Below are positions 1 through 7,935 of a DNA stretch of 33,432 nucleotides, piece by piece. The stretch is from positions 1 through 33,432 of the forward strand of contig JAFZWC010000052.1 of NCBI GenBank assembly GCA_017617475.1, in the 5' to 3' direction. The notes beneath the pieces are model-generated. The model was not told where the DNA came from. It saw nothing but the letters and a program-made list of their open reading frames with translations, and did not search any database. Numbering within the stretch: the first letter of the stretch is position 1; the number at the start of each line of letters is the position of its first letter. Position numbers and translations under genes: made by a program. This DNA is from Bacteroidales bacterium (GTDB taxonomy: Bacteria; Bacteroidota; Bacteroidia; Bacteroidales; UBA932).

Positions 1-90
1 ACGCAGAAGACAATGGGAGGGGCCGGAGTGGAGCGAAGCGGAACGGAGTCCCCCGGGAGGGCATCCCTTCCTCCGACTCCTCATCCATAC
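1..90. repeat. GC-rich non-coding patch at window start
   Basis: No convincing coding region is seen here. The stretch is rich in G and C and contains short inverted segments, for example GGAGGG around 56-61 facing CCCTTCC around 66-72. The 11-mer GGAGCGAAGCG (30-40) recurs in reverse orientation at 23688-23698, in another GC-rich intergenic patch, which suggests a dispersed intergenic element. It probably lies downstream of a gene outside the window. Confidence 0.4.
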
Positions 91-92
91 AT

Positions 93-141
93 AAAAAAGA
101 GAGTGACCTAAGTCAATTTGACTTTTTGGTCACCCTCTTTT
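93..141. terminator. Bidirectional intrinsic terminator
   Basis: A ten-position stem is formed by 99-108 (GAGAGTGACC) and 128-137 (GGTCACCCTC) with one mismatch. An inner helix AAGTCA/TGACTT is nested inside. A run of A (93-98) precedes the stem and a run of T (138-141) follows it, so the hairpin can end transcription on either strand. It most likely closes a + strand unit that begins before the window. Confidence 0.75.
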
Positions 142-402
142 CGTCTGGAACTGTGGACTTGAACCCTGCCAACCCCCGCCGCTTCGCGGCTGCCCCCAGG
201 GGCACGGGGGAAAGGATTCCCCCGCTGCGCTTCGCGCACCCCCTTCTGTCGGCCTTCGGCCTCCAAAACTTGTCTGGATGACCAGACTTGAACCTGACCT
301 ATAGATTGAGGGGAGGACCCCTTTATCATTATTTCTTTTCACAAGTTGCCGGACTTGAAAAATATTTCCTATATTTACAAGGTAAAGTTTGTCATTGCTG
401 TT
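142..402. repeat. Non-coding stretch with degenerate direct repeats and GC palindromes
   Basis: This stretch holds no supported gene. Two related segments, GTCTGGAACTGTGGACTTG (from 143) and GTCTGGATGACCAGACTTG (from 272), are each followed by AACC. A third, weaker copy (CGGACTTGAA) lies near 350. Between them are GC hairpins such as GCCGC-TTC-GCGGC (178-190), and an 11-mer-like CGCTTCGCG motif shared in part with the patch at 23641. The repeats contain TTCAAGT on the minus strand, which resembles a tRNA T-loop, but no T-stem or cloverleaf can be built. Confidence 0.4.
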
Positions 403-484
403 TTTTGACAGAGAATTGACGGGGTTTTACGGGTCTCGGCCTGTTTTTGCTGGATTTTTACAAAGAATTGTCGGGGTTTTACAG
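403..484 (+). repeat. 30-nt direct repeat upstream of the first operon
   Basis: Positions 403-432 and 455-484 match at 26 of 30 bases with a constant offset of 52. The core reads AGAATTG, one variable base, then CGGGGTTTTAC. The second copy ends 20 nt before the -7 promoter element at 504. This places the pair where a regulator or RNA polymerase would bind. No known operator is recognised. Confidence 0.55.
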
Positions 485-503
485 AAGTGTTTTTGTTTCG
501 CGC

Positions 504-511
504 TACCTTTG
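504..511 (+). promoter_or_regulatory. Bacteroidota-type -7 element (TACCTTTG)
   Basis: TACCTTTG fits TAnnTTTG and lies 35 nt before the ATG at 546. The expected -33 TTTG is only partly matched, by TTTA at 478-481, inside the second copy of the direct repeat. It is the likely promoter for the six-gene run ending at 9405. Confidence 0.6.
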
Positions 512-545
512 TACCAGAAACAAAACCAATTAAATCCATAATACC

Positions 546-1811
546 ATGAAAAACAAAAAAGGTCTTATCGTTCTGAGTTCGGTGATTGTTGTATGCGCCG
601 CCGCGCTGGTCATCTCTCCCATTATCGACTGGCCCATTGACACCAGCAAGTCGGGAGGTAACATCAGCAAGTCTTCCCGTTTTTCCCGCAAGACTGCCTC
701 TGAGGGCCTTTCCAACATGGAGGAGCTCATCCTTAACGATCCTACCTATAAAAATAGTATCGTTACCGCTTATGTAGTAATGCAGACCCGTGCTCAGGAA
801 TTCAGCGCCCTGGTGGATATGTCCAACGAGGTAGCCGGTGAAATCCCTGAATTTGCAGAGGTCCTGGACGATATGAACAAGGTTTACGTTACTGTAAATA
901 ATGTATGCGCATCCCTTGTGCGTGCCGGTGAGAACATCAACGCCACCCTCAACGGTGAGCAGCGTCCCGACCTGGCCCAGAATACCATCAACGCCTCCCT
1001 GGCCTACACCACCCTCCAGAAGCAGAACAAGCTGGCCACCCGCTTCATCGATGTGACCGACAAGTATCTGCAGACGGCCGAAGGTACCGATCGCCTCAAA
1101 TTTGTCCGTGACCAGTGGGTGGACTATCAGCGCATGACCGCCGCCCTTGACGGTGACGAGGATGCTGCCAAGGCCCTGGAAGAGAAGGGAACCCTCCTTT
1201 CCCCCGAACAGACTGTCGCCTCCCTGGGTTCCTTCACGACTGTCCACCAGCTTGCCATTCTGGAGAATGCCACCGTGGCCGAGAACTTCGCCGTTAAAAA
1301 CTCTGTCGTAGGTTCTCTTCCTAAAGATGTTGTCTCCGGAATCTTCAAGGCCCTCAGTAATGCCACCATTGTTGCTAACAGCAACTCGATGGAGAATTCC
1401 ACCAGCATTGCCGATCATGTTGTTGGCAACCTGGCTTCCATGGGCACCGTTGGAAATCAGCTGACCGTCGGCAACCAGGCCACCGTCGGCAACCAGGCCA
1501 CCGTTGGAAATCAGCTGACCGTCGGCAACCAGACCACCGTTGGTAATCAGATCACTGTTGGCAACCAGACTACCGTTGGAAATCAGATGACCGTCGGCAA
1601 CCAGACCATCGTCAGCAATCAGACCCTTGTCGCCAGTCAGACTCAACTTGCCAACATGAACCAGATTGTAGGCTCCTATACCACCATTGGCAACAGCATC
1701 AATGCTTCGGTCACTAACAACATAAACAACTCCACTGCCATTTGCAACCAGGTGGGGAATATTATCAGCAACACTGCAGTTGGTGCTGTCGCTAAAGCCA
1801 ATATCTTTTAA
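546..1811 (+). CDS. Membrane-anchored protein with hexapeptide-repeat C-terminus
   Basis: This 421-residue protein is not recognised as a named family. It has a short basic N-terminus and one hydrophobic segment (about residues 7-27), so it is a signal-anchor or secreted protein. Residues 50-260 look helical and hydrophilic. From about residue 276 to the end the sequence follows a six-residue rhythm; residues 301-354 are nine uninterrupted units of TVGNQ plus one variable residue (L, A, T, I or M), followed by weaker units such as IVSNQT and LVASQT. The pattern V-G-N-Q-x-T resembles the hexapeptide rule of left-handed beta-helices ([LIV]-[GAED]-x-x-[STAV]-x) and would stack Asn and Gln in ladders. 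No acyltransferase catalytic domain is seen. It heads a tight operon, 7 nt before the metalloprotease-like gene. It could be a surface or periplasmic structural protein, or a target of the proteases that follow; this is inference. Confidence 0.85.
   Translation: MKNKKGLIVLSSVIVVCAAALVISPIIDWPIDTSKSGGNISKSSRFSRKTASEGLSNMEELILNDPTYKNSIVTAYVVMQTRAQEFSALVDMSNEVAGEIPEFAEVLDDMNKVYVTVNNVCASLVRAGENINATLNGEQRPDLAQNTINASLAYTTLQKQNKLATRFIDVTDKYLQTAEGTDRLKFVRDQWVDYQRMTAALDGDEDAAKALEEKGTLLSPEQTVASLGSFTTVHQLAILENATVAENFAVKNSVVGSLPKDVVSGIFKALSNATIVANSNSMENSTSIADHVVGNLASMGTVGNQLTVGNQATVGNQATVGNQLTVGNQTTVGNQITVGNQTTVGNQMTVGNQTIVSNQTLVASQTQLANMNQIVGSYTTIGNSINASVTNNINNSTAICNQVGNIISNTAVGAVAKANIF
1446..1643 (+). 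repeat. 18-nt in-frame tandem repeat (11 units)
   Basis: Eleven 18-nt units encode the hexapeptide TVGNQx; the first nine keep all five fixed residues, and the last two (IVSNQT, LVASQT) are decayed. Synonymous codons alternate between units (GTC/GTT, GGC/GGA/GGT, AAC/AAT), so the array is not a very recent perfect expansion, although neighbouring units remain close in sequence. Copy number may vary among strains. Confidence 0.9.
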
Positions 1812-1818
1812 TAATTAG

Positions 1819-4809
1819 ATGAACATGCGTAGGCATATAGCCCTGCTTCTTATGGTTCTGCTCCCGGGAATGGCCCTGGGGCAGAACCAAACTTATTTCC
1901 AGTATAAGACAGATGAGGCCCGACTGGTCTTTTTTGACAAGAACCTGTCGCGGTACATCCCGCATATGGTACGCATGTTCCAAAACGGCAAGGCGCTCCA
2001 CGGGCAAATCTGGACCACCGATTCGGTGTATTCGCCCGAAGCGCCCCTGCTACTTTTGACGGACTGGGAAGATGACGGCAACGGCGGTGTGACGCCGCTG
2101 CCGCATACCCTTATCCAGATCGGCATGGCTCCGCTCAACATGTCGTATTATGTGAATCCTTCCGGTGAGCGGTACAGGCAACTCTTCTGCCATGAATTCA
2201 CCCACGTGGTGATGACGGACAAATTCAACCGCAAGGACCTGGGATGGCGCAAATTCTTCGGCACCAAGGTGAGTGTGGACAATACCCAGCCCATCACGGC
2301 CCTGTGGAGTTATCTTACAGTTCCCCGTTGGTACGCCCCCCGCTGGTACCACGAGGGAATTGCCTGTTTTATGGAAACCTGGCTGGGCGGCGGCGTGGGC
2401 CGTTCCCTGGGAGGCTATGACGAGATGTATTTCCGCAGCATCATCGCCGGGGGAGAGCCCCTCTTCTCGGTGGTGGGTCTGGAAACGGAAGGCTCTACCA
2501 TGGACTTCCAGGTGGGTGCCAACGCCTATCTGTACGGTACGCGCTTCGTCAATTATCTGACCAAGGAGTACGGCTACGAGAACCTCATCAGCTTCTACAA
2601 CCGTACGGCCGACAGCCGCACCTTCTTCGGCAGCCAGTTCAAGAAAGTGTACGGAAAGTCTCTGAGGAAAGTCTGGAATGAATGGAAGGAGGACGAAAAG
2701 AAGCACGAGGAAGAAAACCTGGCCGTGGTGCGGGAGTATCCCTTGACGGAAACCGTTCCCATTACTAAGGAACCGCTGGGCTCCATTTCCCCGCTCCTGT
2801 ACGACCCCGCCACGGGCAAGGCCTATGCCGCCATGAACGCCCCCGGCGGTTTCGCTCACCTGACGGAGCTGGACCTGAACACGGGTAAGCGCCGCAAGCT
2901 CACGGACCTCTACGGCATCCAGCTTTATAATCCGGCTTTCGTGGCCCTGGACCGCAATGGCGGACGCCTTATCTACACTTCCAACAATGCCAAGATGCGC
3001 GGCCTGGAGGTGTATGACCTCCACAAGAACAAGGTGGTCAAAAAGAAGAAGTTCCAGCGCATCAACAATATAGTATACGACGACGCCAACGACTGCCTGT
3101 ACGGCCTGTTCTCCAATGCCGGTACCCAGACCATCGTGAAGATGGACCATGACCTGGAGAACATAGAAGCCATCTATGCCTTCCCGTTTGGCGTGAGCGT
3201 GCTGGACGTGGCCATAAGCCACGACGGCCAGTGGCTCTCCATGACCCGCCAGGGTGACAACGGTGAGCATACGCTCCTGCTGTTCAACACCCGGGAGCTG
3301 GAGCAGGCCATCTTCGAACCCCGGGAGCTCCTTACCTGGGAAGATACCAACCTGGGCCAGTTCCGCTTCTCCCTGGACGACAAATACCTGATCGGCAGTT
3401 CTTATTATACCGGTGTCTCCAACCTCTGGCAGATTAACCTGGAGACAGGGGAGCCGGAGATGCTGTCCAACACGGACATCGGCCTCTTTGCTCCGCTGGA
3501 GATTGCTCCCGGCAAGCTTGTGGCCATGGAATTCGAGCGCGACGGCATGCGTCCCGTCAAGCTGGACCGCAAGGTGGTGACCGATGCCAACGCCATCGAG
3601 CTTTACGGGCAGCGTGCCTATGAGAACAACGTGGAGGCGTTGGAAGCCGTGGGCCTGCTGAAGGAACCCCTTCCCACGATAGAATTCGGCGATGTCTATA
3701 ACAACATCACTCCTTACAATGTTTTCAAGGAGATGCATTTTGCCGGAGCCTATCCCATCATCAGCGGCTTTACGGATAAAAAGTCCTGGAATAATGTAAC
3801 TCCAGTGCTGGGCTACCGTTTCTTCTTCAGCGACCCCGTGGGCCTGAGCACCATCAAGCTGGCCGTGGGTGCGTCCCCCTGGAGCCACAATGACTGGAAA
3901 AACAAGTTCCACGCGGACCTGGAGTGGAAGTATTACTTCTGGACCCTGAAGGCCGCCTGGAACCACATGGACTTCTACGACTTGGCCGGTCCGATGCGTT
4001 CCAGCCGAAAGGGCTATATGGTTTCCCTGGCCTACGACTATAGCAATTCAATGGTGGCACCCTATACTCGTTCCTGGGGTGCTGCGCTGGGTGCCTACGG
4101 AGACATGGACGCCCTGCCGCTGTATCAGGAGGTGGAAGTGCCCATCAAGTCCATGCAGACAGCATCCCTCTACGGAAAAATCTCCAAGATGCGCACCTCC
4201 CTGGGTGGCGTAACCAAAGAACAGGGTTATGAGCTGGGCGCTCAGGGCTACGGCTATCTGGCCGGCGGCAAATTCTATCCTTCCGTGGAGGCTACGGCCG
4301 ATTTCGGCGTGCTGCTTCCCATCGACCGTAATAATTCCTTCTGGCTGCGCACGGCCGGCGGACATAATTTCGGCGACTCTGAGTCCGTATTCGGCAACAC
4401 CTACTTCGGCGGTTTTCGCAACAACCGGGTAGACTACCGTGACGCCTTCCAATACCGGAAATCCCTGGCCATGCCGGGTGCCGGCATCGACGCCATCAAG
4501 GCGCATTCCTATGCCAAGGCCATGGCCGAACTTAACCTCCGTCCCATCCGTCTCAACGACTTCGGCGCCCTGTTCTGCTATCCCACCTGGATCCAATGCT
4601 CCCTGTTTGGAGCGGGCCTGTCGGCCTGGAATCCCGGTGAGGCTCATCAGATGTATTACAGCGCCGGTGTCCAGCTCACCACCGAGATAGTGATTGTGAA
4701 CTACCTCAAGACCACCCTTTCCCTGGGATATGGCCATCTGTTCGCCCCCGAAGGCTTCCCCGGCGGGCGGCATGGTAATGAGATTATGATTTCGCTTAAA
4801 TTGCTATGA
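1819..4809 (+). CDS. Secreted metalloprotease-like protein with beta-propeller and barrel-like C-terminus
   Basis: The 996-residue protein has a signal peptide (1-21, ending ALG). A gluzincin-type zinc site is visible: HEFTH at 125-129 and WYHEG with Glu179 about 50 residues later, as in Peptidase_MA-like domains. Residues roughly 310-600 contain repeated propeller-like blades with D-x-x-T-G-turn motifs, related in style to TolB or WD40-like repeats. The last ~350 residues alternate aromatic and polar residues in strands and end in a strand-like tail, suggesting an outer-membrane beta-barrel. It is likely a cell-surface or outer-membrane protein with an active metallopeptidase site, but its substrate is unknown. 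Its stop codon overlaps the next start (ATGA at 4806-4809), which implies translational coupling with the PrsW-like gene. The barrel assignment is less sure than the zinc site. Confidence 0.85.
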   Translation: MNMRRHIALLLMVLLPGMALGQNQTYFQYKTDEARLVFFDKNLSRYIPHMVRMFQNGKALHGQIWTTDSVYSPEAPLLLLTDWEDDGNGGVTPLPHTLIQIGMAPLNMSYYVNPSGERYRQLFCHEFTHVVMTDKFNRKDLGWRKFFGTKVSVDNTQPITALWSYLTVPRWYAPRWYHEGIACFMETWLGGGVGRSLGGYDEMYFRSIIAGGEPLFSVVGLETEGSTMDFQVGANAYLYGTRFVNYLTKEYGYENLISFYNRTADSRTFFGSQFKKVYGKSLRKVWNEWKEDEKKHEEENLAVVREYPLTETVPITKEPLGSISPLLYDPATGKAYAAMNAPGGFAHLTELDLNTGKRRKLTDLYGIQLYNPAFVALDRNGGRLIYTSNNAKMRGLEVYDLHKNKVVKKKKFQRINNIVYDDANDCLYGLFSNAGTQTIVKMDHDLENIEAIYAFPFGVSVLDVAISHDGQWLSMTRQGDNGEHTLLLFNTRELEQAIFEPRELLTWEDTNLGQFRFSLDDKYLIGSSYYTGVSNLWQINLETGEPEMLSNTDIGLFAPLEIAPGKLVAMEFERDGMRPVKLDRKVVTDANAIELYGQRAYENNVEALEAVGLLKEPLPTIEFGDVYNNITPYNVFKEMHFAGAYPIISGFTDKKSWNNVTPVLGYRFFFSDPVGLSTIKLAVGASPWSHNDWKNKFHADLEWKYYFWTLKAAWNHMDFYDLAGPMRSSRKGYMVSLAYDYSNSMVAPYTRSWGAALGAYGDMDALPLYQEVEVPIKSMQTASLYGKISKMRTSLGGVTKEQGYELGAQGYGYLAGGKFYPSVEATADFGVLLPIDRNNSFWLRTAGGHNFGDSESVFGNTYFGGFRNNRVDYRDAFQYRKSLAMPGAGIDAIKAHSYAKAMAELNLRPIRLNDFGALFCYPTWIQCSLFGAGLSAWNPGEAHQMYYSAGVQLTTEIVIVNYLKTTLSLGYGHLFAPEGFPGGRHGNEIMISLKLL

Positions 4810-5855
4810 TTTCCTTTGTCGCAGCCCTTCTACCAGTAGTCATCTACATCTTTGTAGTGTATGAGTTGGATTCTTTCTCATTCCTGAGCATTAAGAAACT
4901 CCTGCTCCTGGTGGGTTGCGGCATGCTCGCAGCCGTTTTCTGTTTCGGCCTGTTCTGGCTCCTGGATGCTGTGGTCCCTGAAAATGCATCCGAGATGCTG
5001 TATCCCGTGCTGGAAGAGTTTGTCAAAGCCATTCCGCTGGTAATTCTGGCCAGAAACAAGCGCATAGTGTTCTTCATTGACAGCGTTGTATGTGGTGCTG
5101 CGGTAGGCGGCGGTTTTTCCATTCTGGAGAATATTTTCTATCTGGTGTTGGGCGAACCTCTGGGCTTGGGTACCGTTCTGTTCCGTGGTCTGGAAGTGGC
5201 CCTTATCCACATGGGCTGCTCCGCCATTCTGGCTGCTTCCCTTATGTTTGGAGTGCGGCTGGTGGAAAGAGCTAAAGGGCACTTGTCCATCAAGAAGGCC
5301 GACGTTGCCATGGCGGTCTTGTTGTTTGTGGCGCCCCTCATTATCCACATGCTGCATAATGCTCTCCATTTCAATCCCTTCATCCAGTTCTTCTTCCTGC
5401 TCAGCATTATGGCCGGCCTGCTGGTCTGGACCTACGAGTACGACGGAGACATGATCCACCGCTGGCTGGACCGCGGCCTGGACAAGCAGGTGAGCCTGCT
5501 GCAGTCCATTAAAGAAGGACAATTGGGAGATACCAAGACCGGTCAGTTCCTCATGTCGGTGAAGGAGACATTCCCGCCCGAAGTTTTCTTCGATGTCATC
5601 TGCTTCGTGCAGCTGAACGTGGAGCTTTCCGTGGCGGCCAAAAGCCGTTTCATGATGCGGGAGGCCGGTCTGGATTTGCCTTTGGAGGAAGAGCAAGTCC
5701 AGTCTTATCTGTCCCAGTACGAGGAATACAAGATTCTGGAAAAACGGCTGGGCAAGACAGCCCGCATGACCATAGCCCCCGTGGTTAAGTTCTATCCGGC
5801 CGACCGCAAAGCCCTGGAAGACCTTCTGGCCGAATGCCGGGCCCAGAGCAAATAA
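4806..5855 (+). CDS. PrsW-like intramembrane glutamic protease
   Basis: This 349-residue polytopic membrane protein shows the hallmark motifs of the PrsW family (PF13367): E70-E71-x-x-K74, F104-x-x-x-E108, His135 in a hydrophobic helix, and HMLHN at 181-185. PrsW in Bacillus makes the first cut in the anti-sigma factor RsiW, so the family acts in regulated intramembrane proteolysis. About eight hydrophobic segments occupy residues 1-210. The last ~130 residues are hydrophilic and likely cytoplasmic, and have no recognised domain. The start overlaps the stop of the metalloprotease-like gene, and only 3 nt separate its stop from the membrane-bound regulator gene. That context makes the regulator a plausible substrate. 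No sigma or anti-sigma gene is nearby. Confidence 0.85.
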   Translation: MISFVAALLPVVIYIFVVYELDSFSFLSIKKLLLLVGCGMLAAVFCFGLFWLLDAVVPENASEMLYPVLEEFVKAIPLVILARNKRIVFFIDSVVCGAAVGGGFSILENIFYLVLGEPLGLGTVLFRGLEVALIHMGCSAILAASLMFGVRLVERAKGHLSIKKADVAMAVLLFVAPLIIHMLHNALHFNPFIQFFFLLSIMAGLLVWTYEYDGDMIHRWLDRGLDKQVSLLQSIKEGQLGDTKTGQFLMSVKETFPPEVFFDVICFVQLNVELSVAAKSRFMMREAGLDLPLEEEQVQSYLSQYEEYKILEKRLGKTARMTIAPVVKFYPADRKALEDLLAECRAQSK

Positions 5856-5858
5856 AGT

Positions 5859-6950
5859 ATGTTCTATTCCTTTCAGGAACTGCTTCTGAGCGTTTCGCTG
5901 GCGGCCTATGTGGCCGTCTGCACGGTGGTGGGTGTCGTCCGCTGGGGACATAAGTGCGCCCCCTACGCCAAGCATCTGGACTATTATTACCCCGGTTGGC
6001 GCTCTCTGGCCCTTTCTGCCTTTTCCAACCTGTTCCTTATTCCGGCCATTTTTCTTCCTGGAGATACGGATGCCGTCCTGCAGATTCGCATGATGCTCAT
6101 CCTGTCTTCCCCGTTCTTGTGTTCGGTGCTCATATTCAGCTATTTCGGGAAGGTTCTCAAGGTCTCATGGTGGCGCAAACCCGTCATTGTACTCGGAGGT
6201 ACGTTTATGGCCATGCTCATTGTCTCCCTGGTCTGTACCCTTATGCCGGGGACCCAGATGCAAGGAGCATTCCGCTTCTGGTTCTTCATTGTGACCGGGG
6301 TGCTGGCCGTATTTTACCTGTTGGGGCTGTCGTTTGCGCTACGCATGATTATTTTGCCGCTGCAACGCTTTTCCGAGGAGAGCTTCTCCAACCCCGATGA
6401 CTTTCCCGAGCAGTATGCCAAATACCTAATCTACATTCCTTTCCTGCACCTGATCATGAGCTGGAGTACCACATTCAACGGTAACTTGATTGCTCTCTCC
6501 TTCGGTCTTTTCATGCTATCCATCCTTTCCGTCATCATCCTGCTGGGAGCCCTTTCCCCGCACAGGGCCATGGAAGTGGAGCGTCTGGAAATGGAATTGG
6601 AGGCCGATAAGGAAGAAGCCCTGTTGGAAGAGGAGAATCTGTCACAGGACAGAAAGGAGGAGATTCTGCGGCTCATCCGCCACACGGTTGAAGAGGAAAA
6701 GGCTTATTTGGACAACCACCTCACGCTGGGCAAACTGTCCCAGGAATGTGGCTGCAACCGCACCTACGTTTCGGGAGTGCTCAATGACAACCTCGGCGGT
6801 TTCTTCAATTATATCAACCGCTGCCGCCTCCAGCATGCCGAGGCCTACAAACAGGAAAACCCCAGGGCCGACGTGGACGAACTGGCTCTGGTATCCGGCT
6901 TCAACAGCCGCCAGTCCTACTATAATGCCCGCAAGCGGCTCAACAATTAA
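5859..6950 (+). CDS. Membrane-anchored AraC-family transcriptional regulator
   Basis: The 363-residue protein has about seven hydrophobic segments in residues 8-233, then an acidic coiled-coil-like linker (about 238-265), then a C-terminal AraC-type helix-turn-helix domain (about 270-363). The domain shows two recognisable HTH halves: LTLGKLSQECGCNRTYVSG, and DELALVSGFNSRQSYYNARK. Such 7-TM plus AraC proteins are frequent in Bacteroidota and are usually of unknown ligand. The DNA-binding part must face the cytoplasm and would need to act from the membrane or be released. The preceding PrsW-like protease gene, 3 nt upstream, offers a candidate releasing enzyme; this is inference. The direct repeats at 403-484 are candidate binding sites. 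Confidence 0.88.
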   Translation: MFYSFQELLLSVSLAAYVAVCTVVGVVRWGHKCAPYAKHLDYYYPGWRSLALSAFSNLFLIPAIFLPGDTDAVLQIRMMLILSSPFLCSVLIFSYFGKVLKVSWWRKPVIVLGGTFMAMLIVSLVCTLMPGTQMQGAFRFWFFIVTGVLAVFYLLGLSFALRMIILPLQRFSEESFSNPDDFPEQYAKYLIYIPFLHLIMSWSTTFNGNLIALSFGLFMLSILSVIILLGALSPHRAMEVERLEMELEADKEEALLEEENLSQDRKEEILRLIRHTVEEEKAYLDNHLTLGKLSQECGCNRTYVSGVLNDNLGGFFNYINRCRLQHAEAYKQENPRADVDELALVSGFNSRQSYYNARKRLNN

Positions 6951-6953
6951 AGG

Positions 6954-7919
6954 ATGAGTACAAATCTTTTAGGTATCGATGTTGGCGGAACCAAATGCGC
7001 CATCATCTATGGAATCGATAATGACGGTGTCCTTGAGATAGCCGACAAGGTGCGCTTTGACACCACGGATGCCCAATCCACCATCTCCAACATACTCCGG
7101 GAACTTAAAGAAATGTGTGCCAGGCACGGATTGGACTCGTCCAACACCAAAGGCGTGGGCATATCCTGCGGCGGCCCTCTGGACAGCCGCAGGGGAGTTG
7201 TGATGTCTCCTCCCAACCTGCCCGGATGGGACAATATCCCCATCGTTCAGATGGTTCAGGAAGCTTGCGGAATTCCGGCGGCACTCCAGAATGATGCCAA
7301 TGCTTGTGCGTTGGCCGAATGGAAATACGGTGCCGGACGGGGCACGAACAACATGGTCTTCCTTACCTTCGGAACCGGCCTTGGGGCAGGTCTCGTGCTG
7401 GACGGAAAGCTATACTCGGGAACCAACGACAATGCGGGTGAGCTCGGCCATATCAGGCTTTCGGAATTCGGCCCTGTGGGCTATGGAAAAGCCGGTTCCG
7501 TGGAGGGATTTGCCAGCGGCGGAGGCATTGCCCAGCTGGCCGCATCGGCCGTGAAAGAGAAACTGATGATGGGGGAGAAGGTGGCCTGGTGCCCCGACGG
7601 TGACTTGTCCCGCATTACGGCCCGTACCGTGGCAGAAGCCGCAAAGGCTGGCGACGAGCTGGCAAAAAGTGTCTATCGTACTTCCGCCACCTACCTGGGC
7701 AAGGCGCTGGCCATGGTCATCGATATGCTGAATCCGGAAGTGATTGTTATCGGGAGCATATTTGTGAGGGCCGAAGACCTGATTCGTCCCTTCATGCAGG
7801 CCGCCATCGACCGTGACGCCCTCCCCGGAGCCGCCGCGGTCTGCCAGGTCAAGTCCGCCCAGCTGGGAGAATCCATCGGCGACATTGCCGCCCTTTCCAT
7901 CGCTGCAACTATAGAATAA
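6954..7919 (+). CDS. ROK-family sugar kinase (glucokinase-like)
   Basis: The 321-residue protein has the ROK fold signature: phosphate loop IDVGGTKCA near the N-terminus, QNDANACALAEW with the probable catalytic Asp, FGTGLGAGLVLDG, and GELGH with His166. It probably phosphorylates glucose or a related hexose with ATP in the cytoplasm. The usual zinc motif C-x-C-G-x-x-G-C-x-E is not present; the aligned stretch reads GYGKAGSVE, which keeps the Gly and Glu but none of the Cys. The exact sugar therefore cannot be named. There is no N-terminal DNA-binding domain, so it is a kinase and not a ROK repressor. It starts 3 nt after the regulator stop, in the same operon. Confidence 0.9.
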   Translation: MSTNLLGIDVGGTKCAIIYGIDNDGVLEIADKVRFDTTDAQSTISNILRELKEMCARHGLDSSNTKGVGISCGGPLDSRRGVVMSPPNLPGWDNIPIVQMVQEACGIPAALQNDANACALAEWKYGAGRGTNNMVFLTFGTGLGAGLVLDGKLYSGTNDNAGELGHIRLSEFGPVGYGKAGSVEGFASGGGIAQLAASAVKEKLMMGEKVAWCPDGDLSRITARTVAEAAKAGDELAKSVYRTSATYLGKALAMVIDMLNPEVIVIGSIFVRAEDLIRPFMQAAIDRDALPGAAAVCQVKSAQLGESIGDIAALSIAATIE

Positions 7920-7935
7920 CATCATTCCTTTTCTG

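Noticed and set aside
142..300. tRNA gene suggested by TTCAAGT on the minus strand
   Set aside because: The bases around the would-be T-loop do not form a 5-bp stem, and no acceptor, D or anticodon arm is found.
405..410. TTGACA as a sigma-70 -35 element
   Set aside because: Primary promoters in Bacteroidota use TTTG and TAnnTTTG; no TATAAT follows at 16-18 nt, and the hexamer is explained by the direct repeat.
1446..1643. CRISPR-like array of 18-nt units
   Set aside because: Units are in frame, contiguous without spacers and coding; no cas genes are present.
375..1646. Long minus-strand open frame opposite the hexapeptide-repeat gene
   Set aside because: It reads the 18-nt repeat in the antisense frame, has no promoter, and runs through the promoter of the real gene; the + frame has a signal-anchor and fits the operon.
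2050..3966. Open minus-strand frame of 638 codons
   Set aside because: It is antisense to the metalloprotease-like gene, with no recognisable domain, and the sense frame has a signal peptide and zinc motif.
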